In this document: positions 48,131 to 59,007 of the stretch, one piece after another | Layout: each line of letters opens with the position of its first letter | How positions within the stretch are numbered: position 1 is the stretch's first letter | DNA from: a secondary endosymbiont of Heteropsylla cubana | GTDB lineage: Bacteria > Pseudomonadota > Gammaproteobacteria > Enterobacterales > Enterobacteriaceae | DNA length: 64,000 nucleotides | Reading direction: 5' to 3' | Assembly: GCF_000287355.1 (NCBI RefSeq) | Contig: NC_018420.1 | Span: 310,001 to 374,000 of the forward strand | Program-made: the position numbers and the translations under genes | The notes under the pieces: model-generated | The model's database searches: none | Told to the model about the DNA's origin: nothing | What the model saw: only the letters and a program-made list of their open reading frames with translations

Positions 48131-49622
48131 ATTTTTACCTTTTATTAAAAACCATTTATTGTTTCTGCATGGTTTATATGAAAATATAATAATTGGTATA
48201 GCTAATCAAATCTCACGATGACTATGAGGGGCAAAGCATTTTATCTATAAATTTAAAAGATTTTACTAACGTAGTCTATAATGCGAATCTTGTTTTTCTT
48301 TGAATTTGTCTCATCTGCAAGTTTTTATGTATTTAGGATCTTAAAGATAATATGTATCTTTTATACAATTACTTTTTAAGTTAGAGATAGATTTTTATAA
48401 AAAAACAATAATTGGATTTTATTTTTATGATTAAAATAGTGAATAACTTTTTCTATATCAAGGTAATTCTTAGATGATAAACCTATTGTTAATAATTTGA
48501 ATTTATGTTCAAAATAAAATATTTTATTATTAATATAATGTTGTTAAAATGGGAATTATTTTTAATTGTGCGATTTTAATAAATTTTTAATTTGATTCTA
48601 TTAAACTAATAAATTATCATTTAATTATTGATTAGTTTTTTAGTAATTATTAATAGTTAAAACATTGAACAATATTTGTGTTATGTAAGACTTACATTAT
48701 AAAATGTTTGACTTAAAAAAAAATTTTTTTAGAAATGTGACTTATTAATCTAATAAACAGATTGATTAAAATTATTAAAATACTTTTTTTCAAAAAAAGT
48801 AGTTATTTATAGTAATCAATCTTAAAATATTTGCAATTAATATCAGAAATATTTTTCTAGAGAAAGTTGAGAAGTTTTAAAAAATTAAGATTATAGAGAA
48901 TTATAGTCTTTAAATTATGTGTTTTCTATAATTAATTATGTAATTAAATTGTATGATATTATTGTAATAATAATCATTTGTTTGAGCTGAAACAAATATT
49001 TAATCCCTAATTTTACTCTATATTAGAGTATCTGCTCTAAGAATACTTTACAAGAGTATTCAATAATCTATACAAATCCAATAGAGATATTGATCTTTTT
49101 AACACAAAAATAAATACAACCATTAAGATTTTTTAGGAAAAAAGATAAAAATAATAAGTAGAACAGTGTTTCCGGTATGATTTTATTTAATAAATGTTAT
49201 ATGTTAATGATAAGTTAACTATTACGAAATATAAGTTAATTTTTGTTGAAAACATGGTAAATTATTTAATTTTATTTATGAGGAAAATTTTATAAATGCT
49301 TTCGTTTTTTAATAGATAAACCTATTTTCTTAAAATGATACTTGTATGTTGAATGCAAAATGTTTTGTATAAAAAAATACAGTTATAATTATTTTTGTTT
49401 ATCTTTCACACCATTATCACTTGATAATTAAACATTTTATTTTTAAGTTTAAGAAAAAATAAAAGAGATTTTAGTTTTTCACTCACTGAAGTTGGTATTA
49501 TTTTATATCTTATGAACCTTAAGTTTTATAAGATATAAAATATCTAAATAAAAATTTATTAAAATCTAATTTATTGCGTCTATTAGTTTAGTTAATCGTG
49601 GACCCTGCCAAAGGAAGTGACC
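48131..49622. other. 1.5 kb spacer between divergent proS and prfC
   Basis: No supportable ORF or RNA gene. A sequence before prfC (CCCTGCCAAAGGAAG) carries its ribosome site; nothing else stands out. Confidence 0.6.
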
Positions 49623-51227
49623 ATGAAGAACGATGTATATCCCGCCGACAAGATTGCGGAACGACGTACCTTTGCAATTATTTCTCATCCAGATGCTGGT
49701 AAAACTACGATCACTGAGAAGGTGCTTTTATATGGTCGTGTAATTAAAACCGCTGCTATGGTTAAGAGTCGAGGTTTTATCCAACACACTAAATCTGATT
49801 GGATGGAAATTGAAAAGCAGAGAGGTATTTCTATTACTACGTCAGTAATGCAATTTCCTTATAAAAAAATGCTAATCAATCTTCTAGATACTCCTGGTCA
49901 TGAAGATTTTTGTGAAGACACCTATCGCACTTTGACGGCAGTAGATTGTTGTCTGATGGTGATTGATTCAGCTAAAGGCGTGGAAGAGAGAACCCGTAAA
50001 TTGATGCAAGTTACTTATTTACGTAAAACACCAATCTTGACTTTTATGAATAAAATAGATCGCGATATTCTCAATCCAATAGAACTGTTAGATGAAGCTG
50101 AAAATGAATTAAAGATTGCATGTGCTCCCATTACTTGGCCTATTGGTTGTGGAAAATTATTTAAGGGGATATATCATATATTAAAAGATGAAACCTATCT
50201 TTATCAGAGCGGTCGTGGAAATACTATTCAGGAAATGCAATTAGTAAGAGGGTTAGCAAATCCAATTTTAGATTTTATATTAGGTAGTGATGTAGCATGC
50301 CAATTGCGCGAAGATATTGCATTATTGAGGGGGGCTGCTCATTCATTTGATAAGAAAGATTTCTTGGCTGGGATCTTAACTCCAGTTTTTTTTGGTACTG
50401 CACTTGGTAATTTTGGTATAGATCATATTCTCAATTCTTTGCTTGAATGGGCTCCGCCTCCAACATCGCGACAGAGTAACGTGCGTATTGTAAGTGCTTT
50501 AGAAAACAAATTTACTGGTTTTGTATTTAAGATACAGGCTAATATGGATCCTCGTCATCGAGATCGAATAGCTTTTTTAAGAATCGTATCAGGTCGTTAT
50601 AAGAAGAACATGAAATTACATCACGTAAGAACCGGTAAAGACATGATAATAACAGATGTTTTAACTTTTATGGCGGGGGATCGCTCTCACATACAAGAAG
50701 CTTACGCTGGTGATATTATTGGATTATATAATCATGGTACCATTCATATTGGTGATACTTTTACAGAAGGAGAACATTTAGACTTTATTGGTATTCCCCG
50801 CTTTGCACCAGAATTGTTTCGTCGAATTCGATTATCTGACCCTCTTAAACAAAAACAATTACTAAAGGGGTTAATACAATTATCAGAAGAGGGTGCAGTA
50901 CAAATATTTCGGCCACTAGCTAATAATAATCTTATAGTGGGTGTAATTGGTGTTTTACAATTTGATGTAGTTATATCAAGATTACAAAATGAGTATAGTG
51001 TAGAAGCTATTTATGAAGAAATTAATATTTTTACTGCTCGTTGGATTAAATGTAAAGACGTAAAAATTTTAGAAGAATTTATACGAAAAAATGAAGCTAA
51101 TTTAGCTCTTGATAGAGATAATAATTTATCTTATATTGCGCCTAGTATGGCAAATCTAAACTTAATTCAAGATCGGAATCCAGATGTTGAATTTTATAAA
51201 ACTCGTGAATGCCAAGCTTGTCTGTGA
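49623..51227 (+). CDS. prfC: Peptide chain release factor 3
   Basis: RF3 is the GTPase that recycles RF1 and RF2 from the ribosome after termination. The GTG at 49617 is also in frame, but the AAGGA ribosome site (49611-49615) is too close to it and correctly spaced for the ATG at 49623, giving 534 residues (E. coli: 529). G-motifs are SHPDAGKTT, the switch region [16 protein letters not shown] and MNKID. Later blocks [19 protein letters not shown] and [20 protein letters not shown] match E. coli closely. RF3 is non-essential in E. coli and often lost in reduced genomes, so keeping it is slightly unexpected. Confidence 0.95.
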   Translation: MKNDVYPADKIAERRTFAIISHPDAGKTTITEKVLLYGRVIKTAAMVKSRGFIQHTKSDWMEIEKQRGISITTSVMQFPYKKMLINLLDTPGHEDFCEDTYRTLTAVDCCLMVIDSAKGVEERTRKLMQVTYLRKTPILTFMNKIDRDILNPIELLDEAENELKIACAPITWPIGCGKLFKGIYHILKDETYLYQSGRGNTIQEMQLVRGLANPILDFILGSDVACQLREDIALLRGAAHSFDKKDFLAGILTPVFFGTALGNFGIDHILNSLLEWAPPPTSRQSNVRIVSALENKFTGFVFKIQANMDPRHRDRIAFLRIVSGRYKKNMKLHHVRTGKDMIITDVLTFMAGDRSHIQEAYAGDIIGLYNHGTIHIGDTFTEGEHLDFIGIPRFAPELFRRIRLSDPLKQKQLLKGLIQLSEEGAVQIFRPLANNNLIVGVIGVLQFDVVISRLQNEYSVEAIYEEINIFTARWIKCKDVKILEEFIRKNEANLALDRDNNLSYIAPSMANLNLIQDRNPDVEFYKTRECQACL

Positions 51228-52715
51228 TTTTTTTTATTTAAACTAAGATGCAAGCATCTTTACAATGTATTTAATCATTACTTATATTGTCTGCGAGATT
51301 AATTCTATATAATGTCGATATGTTTTGTTTTTTAAACTATTTTCTCAATTATTTTTTTAGATATGCTAATCTAAATTGATTTTTTTTGAAATAACCATGT
51401 TTTCTTGAAAAAGTTGATATCAAAGGATGGCGTATATACAATATAGTTTCAGGATGTCTAATTTTTTAGTTATTTATGATTGGTATATTACATTTTAGAT
51501 AAAAATTTTATTTAGATGATTAGTTTCTATACAGTTGTTAACTGTCTACTACTATGGTATTAGTAATAAGGTGCTAATGTTTTCTAGGTAGATTCGTTTC
51601 TTTCATAAGAATAAAAATTAATCGCGGTACAATAAATAACTATGTTTTTTTATTTTTTTTTGAATGATTTTGTTTTTATTGTAATTAATGTATTAATAAC
51701 ACCCAATTAAAGTCTTTATAAAAATTTTCATTAACATGTTAGCTATTTACAAGAATAGTTAATAGATATTTTCTTGTGATTATTTTTTCATGAACAGATA
51801 ATGTTGATGGTTTAATTAATCCTAGATTTTAAGATAGTAAAACTTTTATCTTAAATTTTAGAAAAATAAATAACTTTATATTATTATTGACAACTAGTAC
51901 TTTGATAGATTTAGATATATTCGAATTATTCGTTTAATAATTATTGTATCTACATGACTGTTATATTTTAGTTTTTGGACATACTATATTTACGATTTTT
52001 TTATCGTAAGATAAAACAACATTAAATAACGAAATTTTATTGGACTATTTTTAACTATGTAAATTGTGAGTTTACGATACTTTATGGGATATTACCCTTG
52101 GCTTTATAAAAAATAAATTTGTTTTCAGAAAAAAATCTTTTGCATCAATTCTTAAGTTTAAGATTTAATTATCGTTTATGATTGTATTTAATAGAATATT
52201 TTATCGATGTTTTTTATTTAAAAGTAAACTTATTTTTATTTTAAATAAAACTGTTTTTTTTGCGCAACTGATATTCAACTAAGTTTTTTAATTTATAAAA
52301 TTTTTTCTTAAAAAGGTTTAAAATGAGATATGAACTATATAATCTATGCGACAGTGATCCTTATCACTATTTTAGCATTTTAGTTTAATGATAATGATTT
52401 AATTAATTGTCATTTAAATATAAATTACATAAATAACATTTATAATCAGTATTAATCATTAAAGAATAAACAAACTTATTTATATGTTCACGCGGACTTG
52501 TTAGTAAATATTTAAAAATGCACCTAGATTGTTTAAGGTAGATCTAACATGTAAATATTTATTTTAATTTTTCTTAAATATATATTAAGTAAAAAATATT
52601 AAATTTTACTTTGATTATAAGAAAATACTATTTTGAGGGAAATTTATCAAAAATTCTAGATAAGATAAATTTTAAGATATTTTACTATAAAAGTAAAATT
52701 TTAAATATAAACCTA
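51228..52715. other. 1.5 kb spacer between convergent prfC and epmB
   Basis: No supportable ORF. A small hairpin at 51245-51260 may end prfC transcription; nothing seen near the end of epmB. Confidence 0.6.
51245..51260 (+). terminator. Possible terminator of prfC
   Basis: AAGATG (51245-51250) and CATCTT (51255-51260) form a 6-bp stem with loop CAAG, 18 bases after the stop. The following tract is only modestly T-rich. Confidence 0.35.
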
Positions 52716-53744
52716 TTAATTTTGTCGTAGCTCAAGATCTAATAAGGTCTTACTGGCCTCACCAGCAATTTCCCGTACTAGTCGTGGCACTAGATATCCG
52801 GAAATTTTTTCTAGTAGTTTTTTTATAATTTGCCGTGCTTGAATATCTTCCACAATAAAATGTGCTGCTCCTTGAACTTTATCCAAAACATGCAAGTAAT
52901 ATGGTAAAATCCCCACAGAAAACAACGCTTGGCTTAATGAAGCTAGTGTATCCGCATTGTCATTTATTCCCCGAAGTAAGACACTTTGATTAAGTAAAGT
53001 TACGTTTGCGTTGTTTAACAAATTAATACTATTGGATAATTCGATATCAATTTCATGTGGATGATTGATATGTGTTACTAATACAACTTTGAAGCGGCAG
53101 TTAGCTAATCGTTGACATAGACTTACAGTAATTCGTGCTGGAATTACAACTGGTAGGCGAGTATGAATCCGTAAGGTATTAATATGAGGGATGTCTTCAA
53201 GTAAGCATATAATTTCATCTAATTCATTATCTTTGGCCATTAACGGGTCTCCACCAGAAAGAATGATTTCATTTAATTCATGATGGTTTCGGATATAGTT
53301 CGCAATATGAGGCCAATTTTTTTTGTTAGCTTGATTTTCATGATAAGGAAAATGTCGTCTAAAGCAATATCGGCAATTAACTGCACAGTTTCCTTTAACT
53401 AATATTAGTGCGCGATTTTTATACTTTTTAATTAATCCGAGTACTGTATTGTCTTGTTCATCAAGTGGGTTATTATGGTAATCTACCTTTAAGTTAAATT
53501 CTTCGAGCGTTGTAATTACTTGGCGTAGCAATGGATCTTCTGGGTCTTCTTTTATCATTCGCGCTGCAAAAGCTCGAGGTACGCGAAACGGGAATAGTCG
53601 TCGTGCTTCTGCACCTTTTCGTAGTTCGGGATGATTTTCAAGATTAAGTAGTTGAAGAAGATTCATTGGATCAGTAATGCTGTCGGCTAGTTGATGTAGC
53701 CAGTCTTCTTTAGTTTTGTGATTTTTCATAATAATGGATTTCAT
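52716..53744 (-). CDS. epmB: EF-P lysine 2,3-aminomutase-like EpmB
   Basis: EpmB is a PLP and radical-SAM enzyme that makes (R)-beta-lysine, which EpmA attaches to elongation factor P so it can rescue ribosomes on polyproline. The 342-residue protein equals E. coli EpmB in length. The iron-sulfur motif CxxxCxxC is Cys120, Cys124 and Cys127 in NCAVNCRYCFRRHF, followed by SGGDPLMAKD. The PLP region YYLHVLDKVQGAAHF is near the end. A second in-frame ATG at residue 6 is an alternative start. In E. coli the divergent neighbour is efp; no efp is visible in the 1.3 kb beside it. Confidence 0.95.
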   Translation of the reverse strand: MKSIIMKNHKTKEDWLHQLADSITDPMNLLQLLNLENHPELRKGAEARRLFPFRVPRAFAARMIKEDPEDPLLRQVITTLEEFNLKVDYHNNPLDEQDNTVLGLIKKYKNRALILVKGNCAVNCRYCFRRHFPYHENQANKKNWPHIANYIRNHHELNEIILSGGDPLMAKDNELDEIICLLEDIPHINTLRIHTRLPVVIPARITVSLCQRLANCRFKVVLVTHINHPHEIDIELSNSINLLNNANVTLLNQSVLLRGINDNADTLASLSQALFSVGILPYYLHVLDKVQGAAHFIVEDIQARQIIKKLLEKISGYLVPRLVREIAGEASKTLLDLELRQN

Positions 53745-55082
53745 CTTAATTATTACCTTTTAGTTCTATTAATCTATTTTTAATCATGGCTAACAAACAG
53801 TATAACTTACAACGATATTTATCAGTCTATATTAAGTAGAGTTATTCTTATGATTTCTTAATCACATAAAGAACATATTTAATATTTTGATTTCTTTTTA
53901 AATCATTGATTGTCTATTTTTTATTTAGAAAAAAGTTTTAAGTATTAATTAGGGAGTTTGTATTTTCAAATGGTTTAAATTTTTATATTGATCGAATTAA
54001 ATATGTTTTAAATAAACATAAATAAATATTCGTATCTTTTTTTAAAGAAAAAGCATTTTTTTCTATAATTATAATTATAACGTAGTTTAATGAAAATGTT
54101 TTTTAGTGATACGAATAGTGAATGTTTTAGTCGATAAGAGAATGAATGATTGTAATATAATCTTTTTAAATATTTAAACAATATATGCAATTATTACAAT
54201 AATTGGATATATCTATATAGTTAGTTGTTTTTTTTGATTTTTAAAAGTTTTGTATTATATTTTAAATTTGATTAAGTTTTTTTGGTTAGACATTAACAAA
54301 AACATGATACGATTAAAATAAAGCGTCCACTTGTTTGTAAGTGCTGTTTTTATATAAACATTGTAAATCTATTTATTAAAGTAATTTAGAATTAATCGTT
54401 TTTTTGTCGATTATCTTTATGATGTCTACAATATTATAGTACGAAACCAAAATGCATAAAGTAGTGCTTTATGTATATGTTGTAAAAGTTATTATTTGTA
54501 ATAATAATTTTTTTTATCTATTACGCATTGTTTTCAAATATATAATAAATACACCCTCAATTAGGATAGATTAAAGTATAGCAAGTATAATTATAATAAT
54601 ATTATACAACAATAATATATTATAGTTAAATCAAATCATCTATGTTTTTATAAGAAAGAAAATTGTTAATTTATTAATTTAGTAAAAATTCTAGATGTTG
54701 CTTACGGAGAGTTTATCAGATTTAAAACATAAAAAAATAAAGTATAGGTTTTATTAGAAGATAGTCTACTCACTACAATGCTTATGTTTTAAAGTTGTTT
54801 TATTAAGTTATTATTAACTACGAAAGCATTAAGAATTTCAGTAAAGATGTTTTTTTTGGTCAAAAACTGTATGTAGAATTTGTTACTTAAGTATTTGTTG
54901 AGTTTCTTAAAAAATTAAAAAATAATTTGAATATATAGTTGTAATTTAAACTATATGATACAATCCAAAAAATTATATATTTTTTAATATATTCCAGCGT
55001 ACACTAATAGATGGTACTTTTTTTAGAGTTTACAGGTACTATCTTAAAATATACTCAAAATTTAGTTCATCAGGATAATTTT
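53745..55082. other. 1.3 kb spacer between divergent epmB and bioA
   Basis: No supportable ORF: a 60-codon F/Y/K-rich frame is rejected. E. coli has efp beside epmB; none is seen. No BirA operator could be recognised upstream of bioA. Confidence 0.55.
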
Positions 55083-56372
55083 ATGAAAGCCGATGATCTT
55101 GCCTTTGATCGACGCCATATCTGGCATCCTTATAGTTCTATGACTCGATTTTTACCTTCTTACTCCGTTATTTCTGCGGATGGTTATAAGCTTACTCTTA
55201 GCGATGGTCGTTCACTAGTAGACGGTATGTCCTCTTGGTGGGCAGTTATTCATGGTTACAATCATCCAGTGATCAATCAGGCTATGCAGGATCAAATTAG
55301 TCGTATGTCTCATGTCATGTTTGGTGGTATTACTCACCTTCCAGCAGTATCTTTATGTCGTCGCCTTGTAAGCATGACTCCTCCTGGTTTAGATTGCGTC
55401 TTTCTTGCAGATTCTGGGTCGGTAGCTGTAGAGGTAGCCATAAAAATGGCATTTCAGTATTGGCAAGCTCGAGGTGAACCACGCTATAAATTACTTGCTC
55501 TTCGACATGGATACCATGGGGATACGTTTGGTGCAATGTCGGTATGTGATCCAGATAATTCAATGCATAGTCTATATAAAGGTTATTTGCCTAAGCATTT
55601 TTTTATTCAACCTCCAGGAAGAAGGTTTAATGATTCCTGGTGTGAAGGTGACGATAAGGAATTAGTTGATTTTTTAGCGCTGCACCACCATAGATTAGCA
55701 GGGATGATTTTAGAACCGATTGTTCAAGGTGCTGGTGGGATGCGTTTTTATCATCCGGAATACTTACGCCAGGCGCGTATTCTCTGTGATCATTATGATT
55801 TATTATTAATTGCAGATGAAATTGCTACAGGTTTTGGACGAACTGGTGAATGGTTTGCCTGTAACCACGCTGGGATTTCGCCCGATATTTTATGCATAGG
55901 TAAAGCTTTAACTGGAGGGGCTTTAACTTTATCTGCGACCTTGACGGGTCGCCATGTGGCAAACACCATTAGCGATAGTGATGCAGGTTGTTTTATGCAT
56001 GGCCCGACATTTATGGGTAATCCCTTAGCTTGCGCTGCTGCTAACGCTAGTCTTTCTTTATTAGAAGACGAGAGCTGGCGTCCTCGTGTGGCGGCTATTT
56101 CTTCGGAACTTCGTGCTGGATTGTTACCCTTAATTGAACATCCTAGAGTATACGATGTACGAGTATTAGGTGCTATAGGGGTTGTTGAAACCAAAGATTC
56201 AGTTAATATAGCGACATTACAGAAATGGTTTGTAGATCATGGTGTATGGATTCGTCCTTTTGGAAAGCTAATTTACTTGATGCCTCCTTATATTATATCA
56301 ATGAAAGCACTTAGACAGATCATTGAAGCCATTGTTGATTCTCTAGATGTACCTGTACACTTTTTATTGTGA
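55083..56372 (+). CDS. bioA: Adenosylmethionine-8-amino-7-oxononanoate aminotransferase
   Basis: BioA makes 7,8-diaminopelargonate from KAPA using SAM as the unusual amino donor, the antepenultimate step of biotin synthesis. The frame is open from 55011, but homology begins at MKADDLAFDRRHIWHPY, so the ATG at 55083 (AGGA upstream) is taken as the start; this gives 429 residues, the E. coli length. Key blocks are SSWWAVIHGYNHP, FLADSGSVAVEVA, LLIADEIATGFGRTG (PLP aspartate, residue 245) and GKALTGG with the PLP lysine at 274. No other bio gene is in the window. Sampled GC is about 47% over most of the gene, high for this DNA. SAM comes from MetK and biotin serves AccD's enzyme. Confidence 0.96.
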   Translation: MKADDLAFDRRHIWHPYSSMTRFLPSYSVISADGYKLTLSDGRSLVDGMSSWWAVIHGYNHPVINQAMQDQISRMSHVMFGGITHLPAVSLCRRLVSMTPPGLDCVFLADSGSVAVEVAIKMAFQYWQARGEPRYKLLALRHGYHGDTFGAMSVCDPDNSMHSLYKGYLPKHFFIQPPGRRFNDSWCEGDDKELVDFLALHHHRLAGMILEPIVQGAGGMRFYHPEYLRQARILCDHYDLLLIADEIATGFGRTGEWFACNHAGISPDILCIGKALTGGALTLSATLTGRHVANTISDSDAGCFMHGPTFMGNPLACAAANASLSLLEDESWRPRVAAISSELRAGLLPLIEHPRVYDVRVLGAIGVVETKDSVNIATLQKWFVDHGVWIRPFGKLIYLMPPYIISMKALRQIIEAIVDSLDVPVHFLL

Positions 56373-56971
56373 TTGTGAATTATTTTAGTCTCTGCTTTGT
56401 TAGAGAATGTTGGTTCTTATTGTGTTAGCATGTTTTTAATAGATAGATTTAAGGTTTTTGGATATTGTATCAACCTGTTTTTATTAAAACTAAATTCTTT
56501 TAATCAGAATGAAAAAAATTGATTCTTTGACAACATAATTGAAGAGTTATTGACCATGTTTATAGTTACAAGAAACGTATAACTAGTTTAATTGATTATT
56601 TTACTATGCATGTATATTTGTCGCAATTCTTATTATAAAAAATCTTTTTATCCTTAATATTTTTTTTAATCTTACTTATCTATTGATAATAAAATGCATT
56701 TTATATTAATATATAGACTATGAAGGTAATGAGAAAAAAATACATTAAATTATAGTAAGATTTTTATAATTATTATTTTTATATGTTACTTATACTTAAG
56801 ATGTAAAAATAGTTAAAAAAAAGTGTTGCTAACAATTCTTGCAATATTATAAATACATGAGAATCAATTGCTACAAAAGATTATAAATATTCTCATTACA
56901 ACAATCTATCATAAATTTTTATAAACTTTGAATAACCAAAGGGCTACAAGCCCCTTTTAAGAATATATTAA
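56373..56971. other. 0.6 kb spacer between convergent bioA and tyrS
   Basis: No supportable ORF. E. coli has pdxY after tyrS, absent here. It holds a clear hairpin terminator at 56938-56958. Confidence 0.6.
56938..56958. terminator. Terminator between bioA and tyrS
   Basis: GGGCT (56941-56945) and AGCCC (56949-56953) form a stem with loop ACA, flanked by AAA on the left and TTTT (56955-56958) on the right. It lies 14 bases beyond the tyrS stop in the direction of tyrS transcription, and has A/T tracts suitable for either strand. Confidence 0.65.
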
Positions 56972-58255
56972 TTATTTTTTTAAGTTCCATTTAATTAAAT
57001 GGTAGTGTTTTTTTCCCCGCTTTAGTAGAGTAAATTGATTGTAAATCCTGTCAGTATCATTAAAAAGGTAGTTTACAGATGACTCTTTTTTATCATTAAT
57101 TGATACGGCATTTGAGATTATTAAATTTTTAGCTTGAGCAAGTGAGGGTGCAAGTTTAGTCACGACCAGAACTTGTTGTAAATTATTTCCTAATGTGATA
57201 TAGGAAGTTGGCATGCCATCTAGTTCGAGTTGAAGGAAATCATCTTTAGTTAAATTCGATAACACCCCTGTAAATAAACTGGTGGTGATACGTTTTGCTG
57301 TAGCTAATCCTTGCTCACCGTGCACTATACGAGTCACTTCTTCTGCTAATACATATTGAGCCTTTGGACTTTTATTGCTACTCAGATCTTCTTGTTCGAG
57401 TTCATTGATGATCTTTAGATCAAGAAAAGTAAAAAATTTTAAAAAACGATATACATCTTTGTCCGCAGTGTTAATTAAAAATTGATAAAATTTGTAAGGA
57501 CTAGTTTTTTTTGGATCCAACCAAATCGTATTGCCGCTACTTTTACTGAGTTTGCTACCATCTATTCTAGTGATGAGCGGGACTGTTATTGCATAAACTG
57601 TATTCCGGTATAAGCGACGTGTTAAGTCGATTCCAGAAATAATGTTGCCCCATTGATCAGAGCCTCCTATTTGTAAAGTTGCACCGTATTCTTTATGTAG
57701 GTAAGCAAAATCGTATCCCTGTAATAAATTGTATGAAAATTCAGTAAATGAAATACCACGATTAGCTTGCGTTAATCTCTGCTTGATGAGATCTTTATTG
57801 ATCATTGTGTTAATGGAGAAGTGTTTACCAACATCACGCAAAAAAGTTAATATGTCAATAACACTAAACCAAGTATAGTTATTTACGACTAAGGCGCTGT
57901 TATTTCCACAATCAAAATCTAAAAACCGCGAAACTTGACATGTTATATGTTTTACCCATTCTTGAACAGTTTCTACCGAGTGTAGCTTACGTTCAGTGGC
58001 TTGAAAACTAGGGTCTCCAAGAAGACCCGTCGCTCCTCCGATTAAAATAATAGGTTTATGTCCGGCTAGTTGAAAACGCTTCAGACATAGTAAAGGAACT
58101 AAATGCCCAAAATGCAAGCTATCAGCACTTGGATCAAAACCGCAATATACCGAAATCGATTCAGTCGATAATAATGCTGCTAATGTTCTTTCATCCGTAA
58201 TTTGGGCAATTAGATTACGATTTTGAAGATTTTCTATTAAATTGTTGGTGGCCAT
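56972..58255 (-). CDS. tyrS: Tyrosyl-tRNA synthetase
   Basis: TyrS charges tRNA-Tyr. The 427-residue protein (E. coli: 424) is a TyrRS of the short class I type. The HIGH-type motif is HFGH at residues 48-51 within [15 protein letters not shown]. The KMSKS-type motif is KLSKS at 235-239, nearer the class consensus than the E. coli KFGKT at the same place. GGSDQWGNI recognises tyrosine. A C-terminal S4 domain is present (about 360-425). pdxH lies 101 bases upstream in the same direction, an arrangement shared with E. coli. Confidence 0.97.
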   Translation of the reverse strand: MATNNLIENLQNRNLIAQITDERTLAALLSTESISVYCGFDPSADSLHFGHLVPLLCLKRFQLAGHKPIILIGGATGLLGDPSFQATERKLHSVETVQEWVKHITCQVSRFLDFDCGNNSALVVNNYTWFSVIDILTFLRDVGKHFSINTMINKDLIKQRLTQANRGISFTEFSYNLLQGYDFAYLHKEYGATLQIGGSDQWGNIISGIDLTRRLYRNTVYAITVPLITRIDGSKLSKSSGNTIWLDPKKTSPYKFYQFLINTADKDVYRFLKFFTFLDLKIINELEQEDLSSNKSPKAQYVLAEEVTRIVHGEQGLATAKRITTSLFTGVLSNLTKDDFLQLELDGMPTSYITLGNNLQQVLVVTKLAPSLAQAKNLIISNAVSINDKKESSVNYLFNDTDRIYNQFTLLKRGKKHYHLIKWNLKK

Positions 58256-58356
58256 ATAAATCCCTTTAAAAAGAACAGAAAATAAAGTAGTTAAGGGCCA
58301 TATCTATGATTATTCTTCTGCTTCATTTTTATATTTTTTAGAAAAAAATAAAAAAA

Positions 58357-59007
58357 TTATGGTGCTAATCGATCAAGTTGCCAACTATCGATTGTTCGTT
58401 GGTATAGAAATCGATCATGTAATCTATATGCGCGCCCTTGCCAAAATTCCATTGCTTCGACTTTTACTCGATAACCTCCCCAGAAACTAGGTAGGGGTAT
58501 GTATCCATTTTTAAATTTTTGTTTTAATTCTAGAAATTTGTTTTCTAGTACATTTCGAGTAGGAATGCGGCTAGATTGTTGCGAAACCCAGGCGCCTATT
58601 TGACTCTCTCGGGGGCGGCTATGAAAATATTTCATTACTTTAAAAAACGATAATGGTTTCACTTGCCCTAAAACTAAAATTTGTCGTTCTAGTGAATTCC
58701 AGGAAAAATGTAGGCTAATCCGAGGATTATTCTGTAAATGTGTGGCTTTTCGGCTGTTGAGGTTAGTAAAAAATACCATTTCATTTTGATCGAAATATTT
58801 AAGTAATACTAAACGTTGATAAGGTTGTCCATTTTTATCTACTGTACTAACATTCATAGCAGTGGCGTCAGGAATCTCCGCGGTACGCGCTTGTTTAAGC
58901 CACTTTTCAAACAAATCCATAGGTTCTGTGGTTAAATCACTGCGTCGTAATCCACTACGAGTGTATTCCTTGTGTAAGTTAGCAATATCGGTTAATTTTT
59001 CAGTCAT
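58357..59007 (-). CDS. pdxH: Pyridoxine / pyridoxamine 5'-phosphate oxidase
   Basis: PdxH is an FMN enzyme that oxidises PNP or PMP to the active cofactor pyridoxal 5'-phosphate. The 216-residue protein (E. coli: 218) keeps the FMN-binding [31 protein letters not shown] and SFHSRP-type blocks (here [19 protein letters not shown]), and the C-terminal [24 protein letters not shown] with the substrate-binding Arg and His. It precedes tyrS in a probable two-gene operon. Its product is used by BioA-type and other PLP enzymes and buffered by YggS. Confidence 0.97.
   Translation of the reverse strand: MTEKLTDIANLHKEYTRSGLRRSDLTTEPMDLFEKWLKQARTAEIPDATAMNVSTVDKNGQPYQRLVLLKYFDQNEMVFFTNLNSRKATHLQNNPRISLHFSWNSLERQILVLGQVKPLSFFKVMKYFHSRPRESQIGAWVSQQSSRIPTRNVLENKFLELKQKFKNGYIPLPSFWGGYRVKVEAMEFWQGRAYRLHDRFLYQRTIDSWQLDRLAP

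Noticed and set aside
54008-54190. 60-codon minus-strand ORF
   Set aside because: Low-complexity F/Y/K-rich frame with no family resemblance; chance ORF in AT-rich DNA.
54933-54956. Perfect 8-bp inverted repeat upstream of bioA, considered as a BirA operator
   Set aside because: It is nearly all A/T, and such repeats are expected in the hundreds by chance in this DNA. Its arms and spacing do not match the BirA site.
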